Positions 18,281 through 26,377 of a stretch of 64,000 nucleotides of DNA are shown in pieces. How positions within the stretch are numbered: position 1 is the stretch's first letter; every line of letters starts with the position of its first letter. A program made the translations under genes and the position numbers. Source of the DNA: Quadrisphaera setariae. Its GTDB lineage: Bacteria; Actinomycetota; Actinomycetes; Actinomycetales; Quadrisphaeraceae. The notes beneath the pieces were generated by a model. That model did no database searches. It was not told where the DNA came from and saw only the letters and a program-made list of their open reading frames with translations. The DNA is taken from NCBI RefSeq assembly GCF_008041935.1, contig NZ_VKAC01000008.1:124001-188000 (forward strand), written 5' to 3'.

Positions 18281-19423
18281 TCAGAGGAACCGGTTGACGT
18301 CGGCGAAGCCGAGGTCGACGAACGGCTCCTCCCCCACCACCGCGCGCGCGAGCGACTCCCCGATGCCGGTGGCGTGCTTGAACGCGTGGCCGCTGCAGCC
18401 GCCGCCGACCACCAGGCGCGGGTCGCCGTGGGGACGCCCCAGCTGGAACTGCATGTCGGGGCTGCGCGTGACCATGCACGTGGTCACCCGCGACGGCGTC
18501 GGGTCGAGGCCCGGCAGCGACGCCGCGACCACCCGGGAGACGTGCGCCGAGTCGGCGGGGGTGACGGCGCGGTCGCAGTCGTCGGGGCGGGTGCGGCGGT
18601 AGGCGGGGTCGTCCTCGGGGCCCACCTTGACGCCGTGCTCGTCGGCGGCGCCGTGGCCCCAGGCCACCGAGCCGTCGGCGGACTCGCGGATGAAGATCGG
18701 GAACCTCTCCAGCGAGAAGGTGCTCGCGTCGACGCCGGCGCGCGGGGCGAACCACGTCATCGGCGTGCGCACCACCTCCAGCGGCATCCCCGCCACGAGC
18801 TCACCCAGCCACGGCCCGGCGGTCACCACCACCTGGCGCACCCGGATCCGACGGGCGGCGGTCTCGACCACCGCTCCCTGGTCGACCAGCTCGACGCGGC
18901 TCACCCCGGTGTCGAGCAGCAGCGTCGCACCCGTCGCCTCCGCGGCGGCGCACGCCGCCTGCACGCCGTGCTCGGGGTGCAGCACCCCGGCCTGCTCGTC
19001 GAAGAGGCCGACGTCGTCGGGGCCGAGACCGGCGTGCTGCGGCCACCGCGCGGCGAGCTCGGAGCGGGTGAGGTCGTGCAGCTCGACACCCGCTGCGGCC
19101 GCCGCGCGCCGCGTCCCCTCGATGACGTGCCCGCCGCGCGGGCCGAGCATCAGCCCGCCGGACAGGCGCAGCAGCTCGGTGCCGCTGCTCGCCTCGAGCT
19201 CCCGCCACAGCCGCGCCGACTCCCGTGCCACGTCCACGAGGTGCGGGTGCTCCATGCACAGCGTCCGGAACAGCCGCGTGCCGCCGTGCGAGGAGCCGAG
19301 CACGTGGCCGGGTCGGTGCTTCTCGATCCCGACGACGTCGACGCCCCGCGCGGCCAGGCGCCACGCGGTGGCCGAGCCCATCGCACCCAGTCCGACGACG
19401 GCGACGTCAGCGTCCAGCTCCAC
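18281..19423 (-). CDS. solA-like: Monomeric sarcosine oxidase/N-methyltryptophan oxidase-like flavoenzyme
   Basis: A 380-residue FAD enzyme that should oxidise an N-methyl amino acid or similar secondary amine to imine plus H2O2. The FAD loop VVGLGAMGSATAW is at the N-terminus. Cys316 in TTCMVTRSPD matches the covalent flavin-linking cysteine of the family, and GGCSGHAFKHATG is the C-terminal flavin contact. Its start overlaps the DUF5996 gene by 17 bases, so it is the third gene of an operon beginning with the UBP zinc-finger gene. Exact substrate is unknown. Confidence 0.88.
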   Translation of the reverse strand: MELDADVAVVGLGAMGSATAWRLAARGVDVVGIEKHRPGHVLGSSHGGTRLFRTLCMEHPHLVDVARESARLWRELEASSGTELLRLSGGLMLGPRGGHVIEGTRRAAAAAGVELHDLTRSELAARWPQHAGLGPDDVGLFDEQAGVLHPEHGVQAACAAAEATGATLLLDTGVSRVELVDQGAVVETAARRIRVRQVVVTAGPWLGELVAGMPLEVVRTPMTWFAPRAGVDASTFSLERFPIFIRESADGSVAWGHGAADEHGVKVGPEDDPAYRRTRPDDCDRAVTPADSAHVSRVVAASLPGLDPTPSRVTTCMVTRSPDMQFQLGRPHGDPRLVVGGGCSGHAFKHATGIGESLARAVVGEEPFVDLGFADVNRFL

Positions 19424-20381
19424 GCCCCGATCCTCGCTGCCGGCGGTGGTGCTGCCACCGGTCGGGGTCCACCTCGAGCGCGGCCCGGTCCCACCCGGCG
19501 GGGTCGGCGGCGGCCTCGTAGGTGCGCTGGAGGAAGGCCATCAGCGTCGCGTCGGGGTCGGCGGCGGTGCGCACCGCCTCGTACGGCAGCCGGAACTGGC
19601 CGCCCTCGATGCTGTAGACGGACCCGTCGGGCAGGCCCGCGGTGTCGTGGAAGCCGTCGGGCTCGGGGTAGGCGTAGGCGTAGAAGGCGCCCTCCTCGCC
19701 GCCGCCGGGCCAGAAGCCGCAGCTGCTCAGCTCGTGGGAGTACCCCTCGACCATCACCCAGTCACCGCAGTTCGGCGCCCCGCCGGGGTGCTGCGGCGCC
19801 GGGCGGCCGGAGAAGCGCGTGCACGCGAGGTCCATCGAGCCCCAGAAGAAGTGCACCGGACTGACCTTCCCGCTGTACCGGGCGCGGAAGCGGCCCAGCA
19901 CGCGGTCGGCCGCCACCAGCTGCCGCCAGAACAGGTGCGCGGCCTCCGGCTCGTAGGCGGAGTGCACGTCGTCCTCGGCGAAGGGGATCGACGGGTCCAC
20001 CTCGTTGGGCCGCGGCTGGTGCGGCCTGTCGATCCCGAGGGCGTCGAGGACGACGACGAGCTCGGCGTAGAAGTCGGCCACGGGCCGCGCCTGCAGCCCC
20101 ACCCGGCGGCGCTCGCCGCTGCTGCTCCACACGACGAGCTCGTGGTCGACGAGGTCGAGCTCCAGGTCGACGACGCCGCTGCCGACGGGCACCGCCGACG
20201 TCGTCAGGCCGCGGGCGCTGACGTACAGGGCGGACTGCCACCAGTGGTTCACCAGCGGTGCGTGCGCGAGCCGCACCTTCCCCACCACCTGCGTGATCAT
20301 GTGGAGGGTGTCGCGCGTGGGCGTCCACTCGTCCACGCGCAGCGCCGGCCACGCGTCCGCCGCCGAGCTCGCGGGACTCAT
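19407..20381 (-). CDS. DUF5996 family protein
   Basis: A 324-residue protein of the uncharacterised DUF5996 family, common in actinobacteria. Recognisable stretches are WPALRVDEWTPTRDTLHM, HWWQSALYVSARGL, VHFFWGSMDLACTRFSGR and SHELSSCGFWPGG. There is no signal peptide or membrane segment. ATG at 20381 overlaps the end of the zinc-finger gene upstream by four bases, and its own 3' end overlaps the oxidase start, so all three are probably co-translated. Function unknown. Confidence 0.9.
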   Translation of the reverse strand: MSPASSAADAWPALRVDEWTPTRDTLHMITQVVGKVRLAHAPLVNHWWQSALYVSARGLTTSAVPVGSGVVDLELDLVDHELVVWSSSGERRRVGLQARPVADFYAELVVVLDALGIDRPHQPRPNEVDPSIPFAEDDVHSAYEPEAAHLFWRQLVAADRVLGRFRARYSGKVSPVHFFWGSMDLACTRFSGRPAPQHPGGAPNCGDWVMVEGYSHELSSCGFWPGGGEEGAFYAYAYPEPDGFHDTAGLPDGSVYSIEGGQFRLPYEAVRTAADPDATLMAFLQRTYEAAADPAGWDRAALEVDPDRWQHHRRQRGSGRGAGR

Positions 20382-20746
20382 GCGTGCAGCCGCTGCTGCC
20401 AGTCGGCGGGCACGGCGCCGGCCGGTCCGGGAGCGGGCTGGTCCGCGGGGTGGCTGCGCGGCTCAGCGAGCTGCGGGCCCCGGGCGTAGACCTCGGCGCG
20501 GTAGTCCCAGAGCCAGTCCTCGCCGGGCTCGTAGCTCTGCACCACGCGGTGGCCGGTGGCGTGCGCGTGGGCGGTGGCGTGCTGGGCCGGGGAGGAGTCG
20601 CAGCAGCCGACGTGACCGCACGCCGCGCACCGCCGCAGGTGGAACCACCACCCCGGCGGCTGCGCCGCCGTGCACTCGGCGCACCCGTCGCCGCTGGGGG
20701 CGGCGTCAGGGTCGATCACGGGCTCCTCGTCCCACTCCACGGACAC
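20378..20746 (-). CDS. UBP-type zinc-finger protein
   Basis: A 122-residue protein built around a UBP-type zinc finger: CAEC, then CAACGHVGCCD, then HATAHAHATGH, with WLWDYRAE near the end. In eukaryotes this fold binds ubiquitin C-termini; stand-alone bacterial copies are common in actinobacteria and their ligand is unknown. GTG at 20746 has GAGGAGG four bases upstream, which decides the start over longer frames. First gene of the operon with DUF5996 and the amine oxidase. Confidence 0.88.
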   Translation of the reverse strand: MSVEWDEEPVIDPDAAPSGDGCAECTAAQPPGWWFHLRRCAACGHVGCCDSSPAQHATAHAHATGHRVVQSYEPGEDWLWDYRAEVYARGPQLAEPRSHPADQPAPGPAGAVPADWQQRLHA

Positions 20747-20867
20747 GGGACCTCCTCGTGCTGCAGCGCCCCGCCGCGGCTCTGGAGCGGGTGCGGGTCC
20801 ATCCACGCGCGGTGCGCCCCACCCGTCAAGGGTTCCCGTGGCGAGGAGCCAGTGGCAGCCTCGAGCC

Positions 20868-21266
20868 GTGGTCGACGACGATGACGCCCGCCCCCGCCTG
20901 CGCGTCACCTCGGTGACGCTCGCCGCCTCTGACGCCGGGCGCCTGGCGGCCTGCTACGCCCGGCTGCTCGGGACGCCGGTGACGACGGACGAACCGGGCT
21001 GGGCGCAGGTCAGGCCTCCGAGCCCGGACCTCGGGCCCGTGCTGAGCTTCGAGCACGACAGGTGCTTCACCCCGCCGACGTGGCCGAGCAGCCCCGGCGG
21101 GCAGAGCGCGACCGCCCACCTCGACGTCGTCGTCGACGACCTCGACGCCGCCGTGGCGTGGGCCCTGGAGGCCGGCGCCGTGCTGGACCCGTTCCAGCCG
21201 CAGCCCGACGTCCGCGTCATGCGCGACCCGGACGGGCACCCGTTCTGCCTCTTCACCGAGGGGTGA
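20868..21266 (+). CDS. VOC (glyoxalase/bleomycin-resistance fold) family protein
   Basis: A 132-residue single-domain VOC protein. It has paired beta-alpha-beta units: VTSVTLAASDAGRLAACYARLLGTPVTTDE at the start, HLDVVVDDLDAAVAWALEAGA in the middle and RVMRDPDGHPFCLF at the end. Metal-ligand positions are partly conserved (His in AHLDV). Likely a small-molecule-binding or lyase-type enzyme in the cytoplasm. GTG at 20868 lacks a good ribosome site. Divergent from the zinc-finger operon. Confidence 0.8.
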   Translation: MVDDDDARPRLRVTSVTLAASDAGRLAACYARLLGTPVTTDEPGWAQVRPPSPDLGPVLSFEHDRCFTPPTWPSSPGGQSATAHLDVVVDDLDAAVAWALEAGAVLDPFQPQPDVRVMRDPDGHPFCLFTEG

Positions 21267-21419
21267 CGACCGACCGGGACGAGGTGCCGCGTCACGCCCG
21301 GGTCAACACCTCGTGACGTGCGGCCCGCCTCCCACCGCGGCGCCCAGGCGGCCCCCACCATCGCTCCACCGGTCGGCAACGGCCAGTGCCCGGTCAGCAG
21401 CCCACGAGGAGGAGCCACC

Positions 21420-21539
21420 ATGCCGACGCCCGAGGAGTTCGCCCTGGCCTGGGCCAGGTCCTGCTACGCCGAGTCCCGCCTCGACGGGCAGCGCACCCTC
21501 GACGCCCTGCTCGACCAGCGCATCGACGCGGAGGGCTGA
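21420..21539 (+). CDS. Conserved-looking 39-residue small protein
   Basis: ATG at 21420 has GAGGAGGA six bases upstream, one of the strongest ribosome sites in the window. The 39-codon frame to TGA at 21537-21539 has strong G/C third positions. The product begins MPTPEEFALAWARSCYAES and ends in an amphipathic helix; there is no membrane segment. It sits 54 bases before the exonuclease gene and may be co-transcribed with it. No family recognised. Confidence 0.6.
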   Translation: MPTPEEFALAWARSCYAESRLDGQRTLDALLDQRIDAEG

Positions 21540-21592
21540 GCGCCGCAGCGGCGGTGGTCGGGGAGGGTGATCGGATCACGTAGCGTGACCGG

Positions 21593-22633
21593 GTGGACTT
21601 CCCCGCCACCGCCGGCTTCGCCGTGCTCGACCTCGAGACCACCGGGTTCTCCCCGCGCACGGAGCGCATCGTGGAGGTCGCCGTCGTCCACGTCACCCCC
21701 GACGGCACCTCCGGCGCGGAGTGGTCCACGCTCGTGCACCCCGGCCGGCCGACGGTCGGCGCCACGCACGTCCACGGCATCCGCCCCGTCGACGTCCGCG
21801 AGGCCCCGCGGTTCGCCGAGGTCGTGCCCGCCCTGGTCGAGGTGCTGGCCGGGCGCGTGCTCGTCGCGCACAACGCCGGCTTCGACGTGCCGTTCCTGCG
21901 GGCCGAGCTCGAGCGGGCGGGCGTGGACATGCCCGAGGCGCCGCAGCTGTGCACGCTCGCCGAGAGCCGGCGGCACCTGCCGCAGCTGGCCGGGCGCAAG
22001 CTCGCCGACTGCTGCGCCGCGGCGGGCGTGCGCCTCACCGGCGCGCACTCCGCCCTCGGCGACGCGCGCGCCACCGCCGAGCTGCTCGGGTGCTACCTCG
22101 CCGCCGGTGGGCCGGGCGCCCACGCCGCGCTGCTGCGGCAGGCCGCGTCGACGCGGTGGCCGGTCGTCGCTCCCCCGCGGCGCGCGCCCGACCTGCGGCA
22201 GCGCAGGGTGGTCGGGGGGCGCGTCGTCGGGGCTGGTCCTGGTGCGTGGACCGCGTTCCGGAGCGCGGGTGAGTTACGACCCCCGGTGCCGTTATCAGAC
22301 CGTGCGGCGGCGAAGCCGCTCCCCCGGTCGCTGCGACCCGGCGACGCCGTCGTCTTCACCGGCGGCGACCCGGAGGTGCGCGCCCTCCTGGAGCAGCGCT
22401 GCCGCGAGCGCGGCCTGCGGGTGACCAGTGCGGTGTCGGGCCGGACGGCGCTGCTCGTCACCGACGACGTGCACTCCGGCACCACGAAGGCGCGGCGGGC
22501 GCTGCAGCTGGGAACACCGGTGGTCGACACCGCCACCGCCGCGGTGCTCATCGAGACCTCCGAGCTCGCCACCTCCGACTCGGCAGCACCGGCGGTCATC
22601 GACCTGCGTCCGGCGCGCGTCCGCGCGTGGTGA
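21593..22633 (+). CDS. DEDDh 3'-5' exonuclease with C-terminal BRCT domain
   Basis: A 346-residue protein. Residues about 8-170 form a DnaQ-type exonuclease with DLETTG (Exo I), HNAGFD (Exo II) and HSALGDARAT (Exo III, with the DEDDh histidine). After a basic linker, residues about 245-325 form a BRCT domain (VVFTGG...GLRVTSAVSGRTALLVTDD...ALQLGTPVV). This architecture is common in actinobacteria and is taken to trim DNA 3' ends in repair. GTG at 21593 has no clear ribosome site. It is followed by the photolyase-like gene on the same strand, so both may belong to DNA repair. Confidence 0.88.
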   Translation: MDFPATAGFAVLDLETTGFSPRTERIVEVAVVHVTPDGTSGAEWSTLVHPGRPTVGATHVHGIRPVDVREAPRFAEVVPALVEVLAGRVLVAHNAGFDVPFLRAELERAGVDMPEAPQLCTLAESRRHLPQLAGRKLADCCAAAGVRLTGAHSALGDARATAELLGCYLAAGGPGAHAALLRQAASTRWPVVAPPRRAPDLRQRRVVGGRVVGAGPGAWTAFRSAGELRPPVPLSDRAAAKPLPRSLRPGDAVVFTGGDPEVRALLEQRCRERGLRVTSAVSGRTALLVTDDVHSGTTKARRALQLGTPVVDTATAAVLIETSELATSDSAAPAVIDLRPARVRAW

Positions 22634-22700
22634 GGACGGCGGCTCCACCCTGGCCCGCGGTCGGGTCGCCGTCGGACAGGTGATCGGCGAGGGTGACCAG

Positions 22701-23981
22701 GTGCGCCTTCCCACCCCGCCGGTCACCCGCGGAGATGACCGGTCGGAGGTGGTCGCGTGGGTGCGCGAGCACCTGGGACACCTCTCCTCCGACGACGTGC
22801 GAGCCTCCCCGGTCCGGGGTGGGCAGACGGCCGCCGACACGGCGCTGGCGACGCTCGACCTCACCGGGTACGCGGCCAGGCGCAGCAACGTCCTCCCCGA
22901 GCCCAGCCGCGGCGCGAGCCGCCTCTCGCCGTACATCCGCCACGGGCTGCTGACGCTGCCCGCCGTGTGGGAGGCCGCGGGCGGCGCTCCCCACCGCGAC
23001 CGCGAGAAGTTCCGCGACGAGCTCATGTGGCAGGAGTACTCCCGCCACGTGTACGCCCGGGTCGGCTCGGCCAACGGGGCACCGCTGCGCTTCGACGCCC
23101 CCGTGCCCGCGCCGGGCAGCGCCCCGCCGGCTCCCCCGGTCAGCCCCGACGACCCGTGGCCGCGGCAGATGGCGTGCATGGACGCGACCACCACCGAGCT
23201 CCGCGACAACGGCTGGCTGGTCAACCAGACCCGCATGTGGCTCGCCTCGCAGTGGGCGGTCCGCGCCGGTGCCGACTGGCGGCAGGGCGAGCAGGAGATG
23301 TACCGCAACCTCCTCGACGGCTCCCGGGCCGCCAACCGCCTGGGCTGGCAGTGGGCGATCGGCACCGGCACCGGCCGGGTCTACGGGTTCAGCCGCTGGC
23401 AGGTGGAGAAGCGGGCGCCGCAGCTGTGCGCGAGCTGCGCGCTGCGCGACGCCTGCCCGGTGCAGGACTGGCCCGAGGCGCAGTCGGGCCCGAAGGTCGA
23501 GGGGCCCGACACCCTAGGTGGCGGGGAGACCGACGGCGGTCCGGAGGACCCGCTCGTCACCGGCGAACCCGAGGCGGTCTGGCTGACGGCGGAGTCCCTC
23601 GGGGACGCCGACCCGGCCCTGGCGGCCCACCCCGACCTGCCGGCGGTGTTCGTCTTCGACGAGCCGCTGCTGCGGAAGCTCGAGCTGTCGGGCAAGCGCC
23701 TGGTGTTCCTCGCCGAGGCGCTGGCCGAGATCGGGGAGGCCGGGCAGCTCGAGGTGCACCTGGGCGACCCGGTCACCGAGCTGGCCGGTCGGCCCCTCGC
23801 GACGACCTGGGCGTACGTCCCGGGGTTCAAGCGCCGCTCGGCGCAGCTGGACGTGGTGGCCCTGCACCCCTGGCCGTGGCTGCGCCGGCCCGGGTCCGGT
23901 TCGCTGCGCTCGTTCAGCGCGTGGGCGGGACGGCCGAGCCGTCCGCGCCCGGCGCGCAACAGCGGCGGCCGCCGCCGCTGA
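22701..23981 (+). CDS. Photolyase/cryptochrome-like flavoprotein with reversed domain order and four cysteines
   Basis: A 426-residue protein. Residues about 70-260 look like the FAD-binding half of photolyases: SRLSPYIRHGLL (74-84), DELMWQEYSRH (106-116), NGWLVNQTRMWLASQW (170-185) and GWQWAIGTGTG (215-225). Cys159, Cys243, Cys246 and Cys252 fall where the iron-sulfur photolyases (PhrB/CryB group) carry their 4Fe-4S ligands, although the last spacing is shorter. Residues about 290-385 then resemble the photolyase N-terminal alpha/beta domain (PALAAHPDLPAVFVFDEP, HLGDPVTEL), here placed last. GTG at 22701 is chosen for GAGGG upstream; GTG at 22680 is possible. Repair or light-sensing role is inferred. 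Confidence 0.8.
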   Translation: MRLPTPPVTRGDDRSEVVAWVREHLGHLSSDDVRASPVRGGQTAADTALATLDLTGYAARRSNVLPEPSRGASRLSPYIRHGLLTLPAVWEAAGGAPHRDREKFRDELMWQEYSRHVYARVGSANGAPLRFDAPVPAPGSAPPAPPVSPDDPWPRQMACMDATTTELRDNGWLVNQTRMWLASQWAVRAGADWRQGEQEMYRNLLDGSRAANRLGWQWAIGTGTGRVYGFSRWQVEKRAPQLCASCALRDACPVQDWPEAQSGPKVEGPDTLGGGETDGGPEDPLVTGEPEAVWLTAESLGDADPALAAHPDLPAVFVFDEPLLRKLELSGKRLVFLAEALAEIGEAGQLEVHLGDPVTELAGRPLATTWAYVPGFKRRSAQLDVVALHPWPWLRRPGSGSLRSFSAWAGRPSRPRPARNSGGRRR

Positions 23982-23995
23982 CCACTTCCCCTCCA

Positions 23996-24060
23996 CCGCA
24001 CTTTCCGCGGCAAGTGCGCGTCCAGCGGCCGCGGTGGCGCACTTGCCGCGGAAAGTGCGG
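23996..24060. terminator. Bidirectional terminator-like 24-bp perfect inverted repeat
   Basis: Arms 23996-24019 and 24037-24060 are perfect complements with a 17-base loop, lying between two convergent genes. Each arm is itself a small palindrome (GCACTT ... AAGTGC). There is no T-run, as is usual in very GC-rich genomes. Confidence 0.8.
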
Positions 24061-24070
24061 ACGGGGCGGG

Positions 24071-25204
24071 TCAGGGGGTGACGGTCTTGGTGATGGTGTC
24101 CTGCACGAGGCGCGCGGCCGTCGGACCGGCGTTGAGGTAGAAGGGCTCCAGCGGCACCTGCACTGCGTGGCCGGCCTTCACGGCGGACAGCCCGGGCCAG
24201 AGCGCGGACCCGGTGATGAGCTGCACGCCGTCGCCGGCGGCGGCGTAGAAGATCCAGTCCGCGTCGGCGAGGTCGAGCTGCTCGGCGCTGACGTCCTGCG
24301 AGGTCTCGTCGAACTGCTGCGAGGCCGGGCGCCCGAGCCCGAGGTCCTCCGCGACGCCGCCCGTGAAGGACGGCAGCCCCATGATCCGGGTGCGGTCGCC
24401 CGTCGACTGCAGGAACGACACCGTCGGCGCGGCCTTCCCGGCCGGGAGCTTCGCGGCGTAGGCGGCGGCGTCTCTGTGGAGGCCGTCGAGCACCTCCTGC
24501 GCGTCTCCCTCCTGGCCGAGCGCGTCGGCGAGCAGCAGGAAGTCGCTCTTCCAGTTCACGCCGTTGCCCAGCGTCACCACGGTGGGGGCGATGGCGGACA
24601 GCGCGGCGTAGTAGTCCTTGCCGCGGGTGGAGTTGATGAGGATGAGGTCGGGCTTGGCCTGGGCGATCGCCTCGACGTCGGGCTCGGTGCGCGTGCCGAT
24701 GCTCGTCATCGACGCCAGCGCGGCGGTGTCGGCCGGGAACGCCTGCGCGAGGTACTCGGGCACGAGCGCGTTGGACTCCGCGACGGTCGCGGCGACCGGC
24801 ACGTGCCCGAGCGTGAGCAGCGCGTCGAGCTGGCCGGTGGAGACCACGGCGATCCGCTGCGGCGCCGCCGGCACCTCGGTGGTGCCGAGGTAGTGGGTGA
24901 CCGTGCGGGGGAAGACGCCGTCGGCCTGGGTGGAGCCCATGCCCTCGGCCATGGTCCGGGAGACGACGTGCTTCCCGGTGGAGCCGGACTCGTCGTCGGG
25001 CACCGACGCCGCGGGAGACGCGGCGGACGACGCGGACGCTCCCGGAGCGGCGTCGGCCCCGCTGAGCGCTCCCCCGCCGCAGCCGGCGAGGAGGCCGGTC
25101 ACCGCCACGACGACGACGCCGAGCCGCCAGCCCTGTGCTCGGCGCGATGATCGACGGGGTGCTGCGGGGTCGCCGGAAGGGCGCCCCTGGGGCTCGCGGG
25201 ACAT
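24071..25204 (-). CDS. Iron-siderophore ABC transporter substrate-binding lipoprotein
   Basis: A 377-residue FecB/FhuD-type binding protein. A twin-arginine-poor but basic start precedes a hydrophobic stretch and lipobox LAGC (about 39-42), then a Ser/Ala/Gly linker. The mature domain has PQRIAVVSTGQLDALLTLG, the helical spine and the final YLNAGPTAARL. It captures ferric siderophores at the cell surface for the divergent permeases. The ATG at 25204 lies inside the iron box at 25203-25221, and GAGGTGAGG from that box also serves as its ribosome site. Expression is expected only when iron is scarce. Confidence 0.9.
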   Translation of the reverse strand: MSREPQGRPSGDPAAPRRSSRRAQGWRLGVVVVAVTGLLAGCGGGALSGADAAPGASASSAASPAASVPDDESGSTGKHVVSRTMAEGMGSTQADGVFPRTVTHYLGTTEVPAAPQRIAVVSTGQLDALLTLGHVPVAATVAESNALVPEYLAQAFPADTAALASMTSIGTRTEPDVEAIAQAKPDLILINSTRGKDYYAALSAIAPTVVTLGNGVNWKSDFLLLADALGQEGDAQEVLDGLHRDAAAYAAKLPAGKAAPTVSFLQSTGDRTRIMGLPSFTGGVAEDLGLGRPASQQFDETSQDVSAEQLDLADADWIFYAAAGDGVQLITGSALWPGLSAVKAGHAVQVPLEPFYLNAGPTAARLVQDTITKTVTP

Positions 25205-25221
25205 AGGTTAGCCTCACCTCT
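25203..25221. promoter_or_regulatory. DtxR/IdeR-type iron box
   Basis: ATAGGTTAGCCTCACCTCT matches the 19-base DtxR/IdeR consensus at about 15 positions. It lies between the divergent binding-protein and permease genes and covers the binding-protein start codon, so an iron-loaded repressor could close both directions. Confidence 0.8.
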
Positions 25222-25290
25222 ACTCGTGGAGATCGATGAGTACCCCGTCGATCACGACCGCCGCAAACCCGCTGCTCAGGAGGCCCCGTC

Positions 25291-26367
25291 GTGCCCGCCC
25301 GGCTCCCGGACGCCTCGGGGACCGCAGCGACGGCGGACGCAGGAGCGGCAGGCGAGGCGCAGGCGGACAGGACACCTCGGCGCGTGCCTGCGGTCGCGCT
25401 GGGCGTCGCGCTCGCCGTGCTGGTCGCGGTCCTGGCCGTCGCGAGCCTGGCGGTGGGGTCGCGGCCCGTGCCACCGGACGCGGCGCTGCGGGCGCTGTGG
25501 GACCCCGGCTCCTCCCCCGACGCCCTCGTGGTCAACCAGCTGCGCGTGCCCCGGACGGTGCTCGGCGTGCTCGTGGGTGCGGCGCTCGGCTGCGCCGGGG
25601 CGGTGGTGCAGGCCCTCACCCGCAACCCGCTGGCCGAGCCCGGCCTGCTCGGGGTGAACGCCGGCGCGGCGGCGGCCGTCGTCGTCGTCATCTCGGTGCT
25701 GGGGGTGGGCGCGCCGCTGGGGCTCGCGGCGGCGGCGCTGGTGGGAGCCGGGCTCGCGACAGCCGCGGTGCTGGCCATCGGTGCCAGCCGCGGCGTCTCG
25801 GGAGACCCGGTCCGCCTCGTGCTCGCGGGCGTGGCGCTGGCCGCGTGCCTGCACTCGGTCACCGGCGCGGTGACGCTGCTGGACTCGCGGACCTTCGACT
25901 CCTACCGCTTCTGGGTGGTCGGGTCGCTCGAGGGGCGGCAGCTGGGCACGGCGCTGGTGGTCGCGCCGGTCGTCGTGGCGGGCGGGGTGCTGGCGTGGGC
26001 GCTGGGGCGGGGGCTCGACGCGCTGGCGCTCGGGCAGGACGTGGGGCGTTCGCTGGGGCTGAGGACCGGCAGGGTGAGGCTCCTCGCCCTGCTCGCGGTG
26101 ACGCTGCTGTGCGGCGGAGCGACCGCCGCCGCGGGCCCGGTGTCCTTCGTGGGGCTGGTGGTCCCGCACGCCGTGCGGCTGCTCGTGGGCCCGGGCCTGC
26201 GGCGGACCCTGCCGCTGTGCGTGCTCGGCGGGGCGGCGCTCGTGCTGGCCAGCGACGTGGTGGGCCGCGTGGTGGCGCGCCCGGCCGAGCTGGAGGTCGG
26301 CATCGTCACCGCCTTCGTGGGGGCGCCCCTGCTGCTGTGGCTGGCGCTGAGCGGTGCCCGACGATGA
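25291..26367 (+). CDS. FecCD-family siderophore permease, first subunit
   Basis: A 358-residue integral membrane protein of the FecCD family with about nine to ten membrane segments. Family landmarks are RVPRTVLGVLVGAALGCAGAVVQALTRNPLAEPGLLGVNAGA and the C-terminal AAAGPVSFVGLVVPHAVRL loop, which contacts the ATPase. GTG at 25291 has CAGGAGG seven bases upstream. It pairs with the next gene to form the channel for ferric siderophores and is probably controlled by the iron box at 25203. Confidence 0.92.
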   Translation: MPARLPDASGTAATADAGAAGEAQADRTPRRVPAVALGVALAVLVAVLAVASLAVGSRPVPPDAALRALWDPGSSPDALVVNQLRVPRTVLGVLVGAALGCAGAVVQALTRNPLAEPGLLGVNAGAAAAVVVVISVLGVGAPLGLAAAALVGAGLATAAVLAIGASRGVSGDPVRLVLAGVALAACLHSVTGAVTLLDSRTFDSYRFWVVGSLEGRQLGTALVVAPVVVAGGVLAWALGRGLDALALGQDVGRSLGLRTGRVRLLALLAVTLLCGGATAAAGPVSFVGLVVPHAVRLLVGPGLRRTLPLCVLGGAALVLASDVVGRVVARPAELEVGIVTAFVGAPLLLWLALSGARR

Positions 26368-26377
26368 GAGCTCGACG

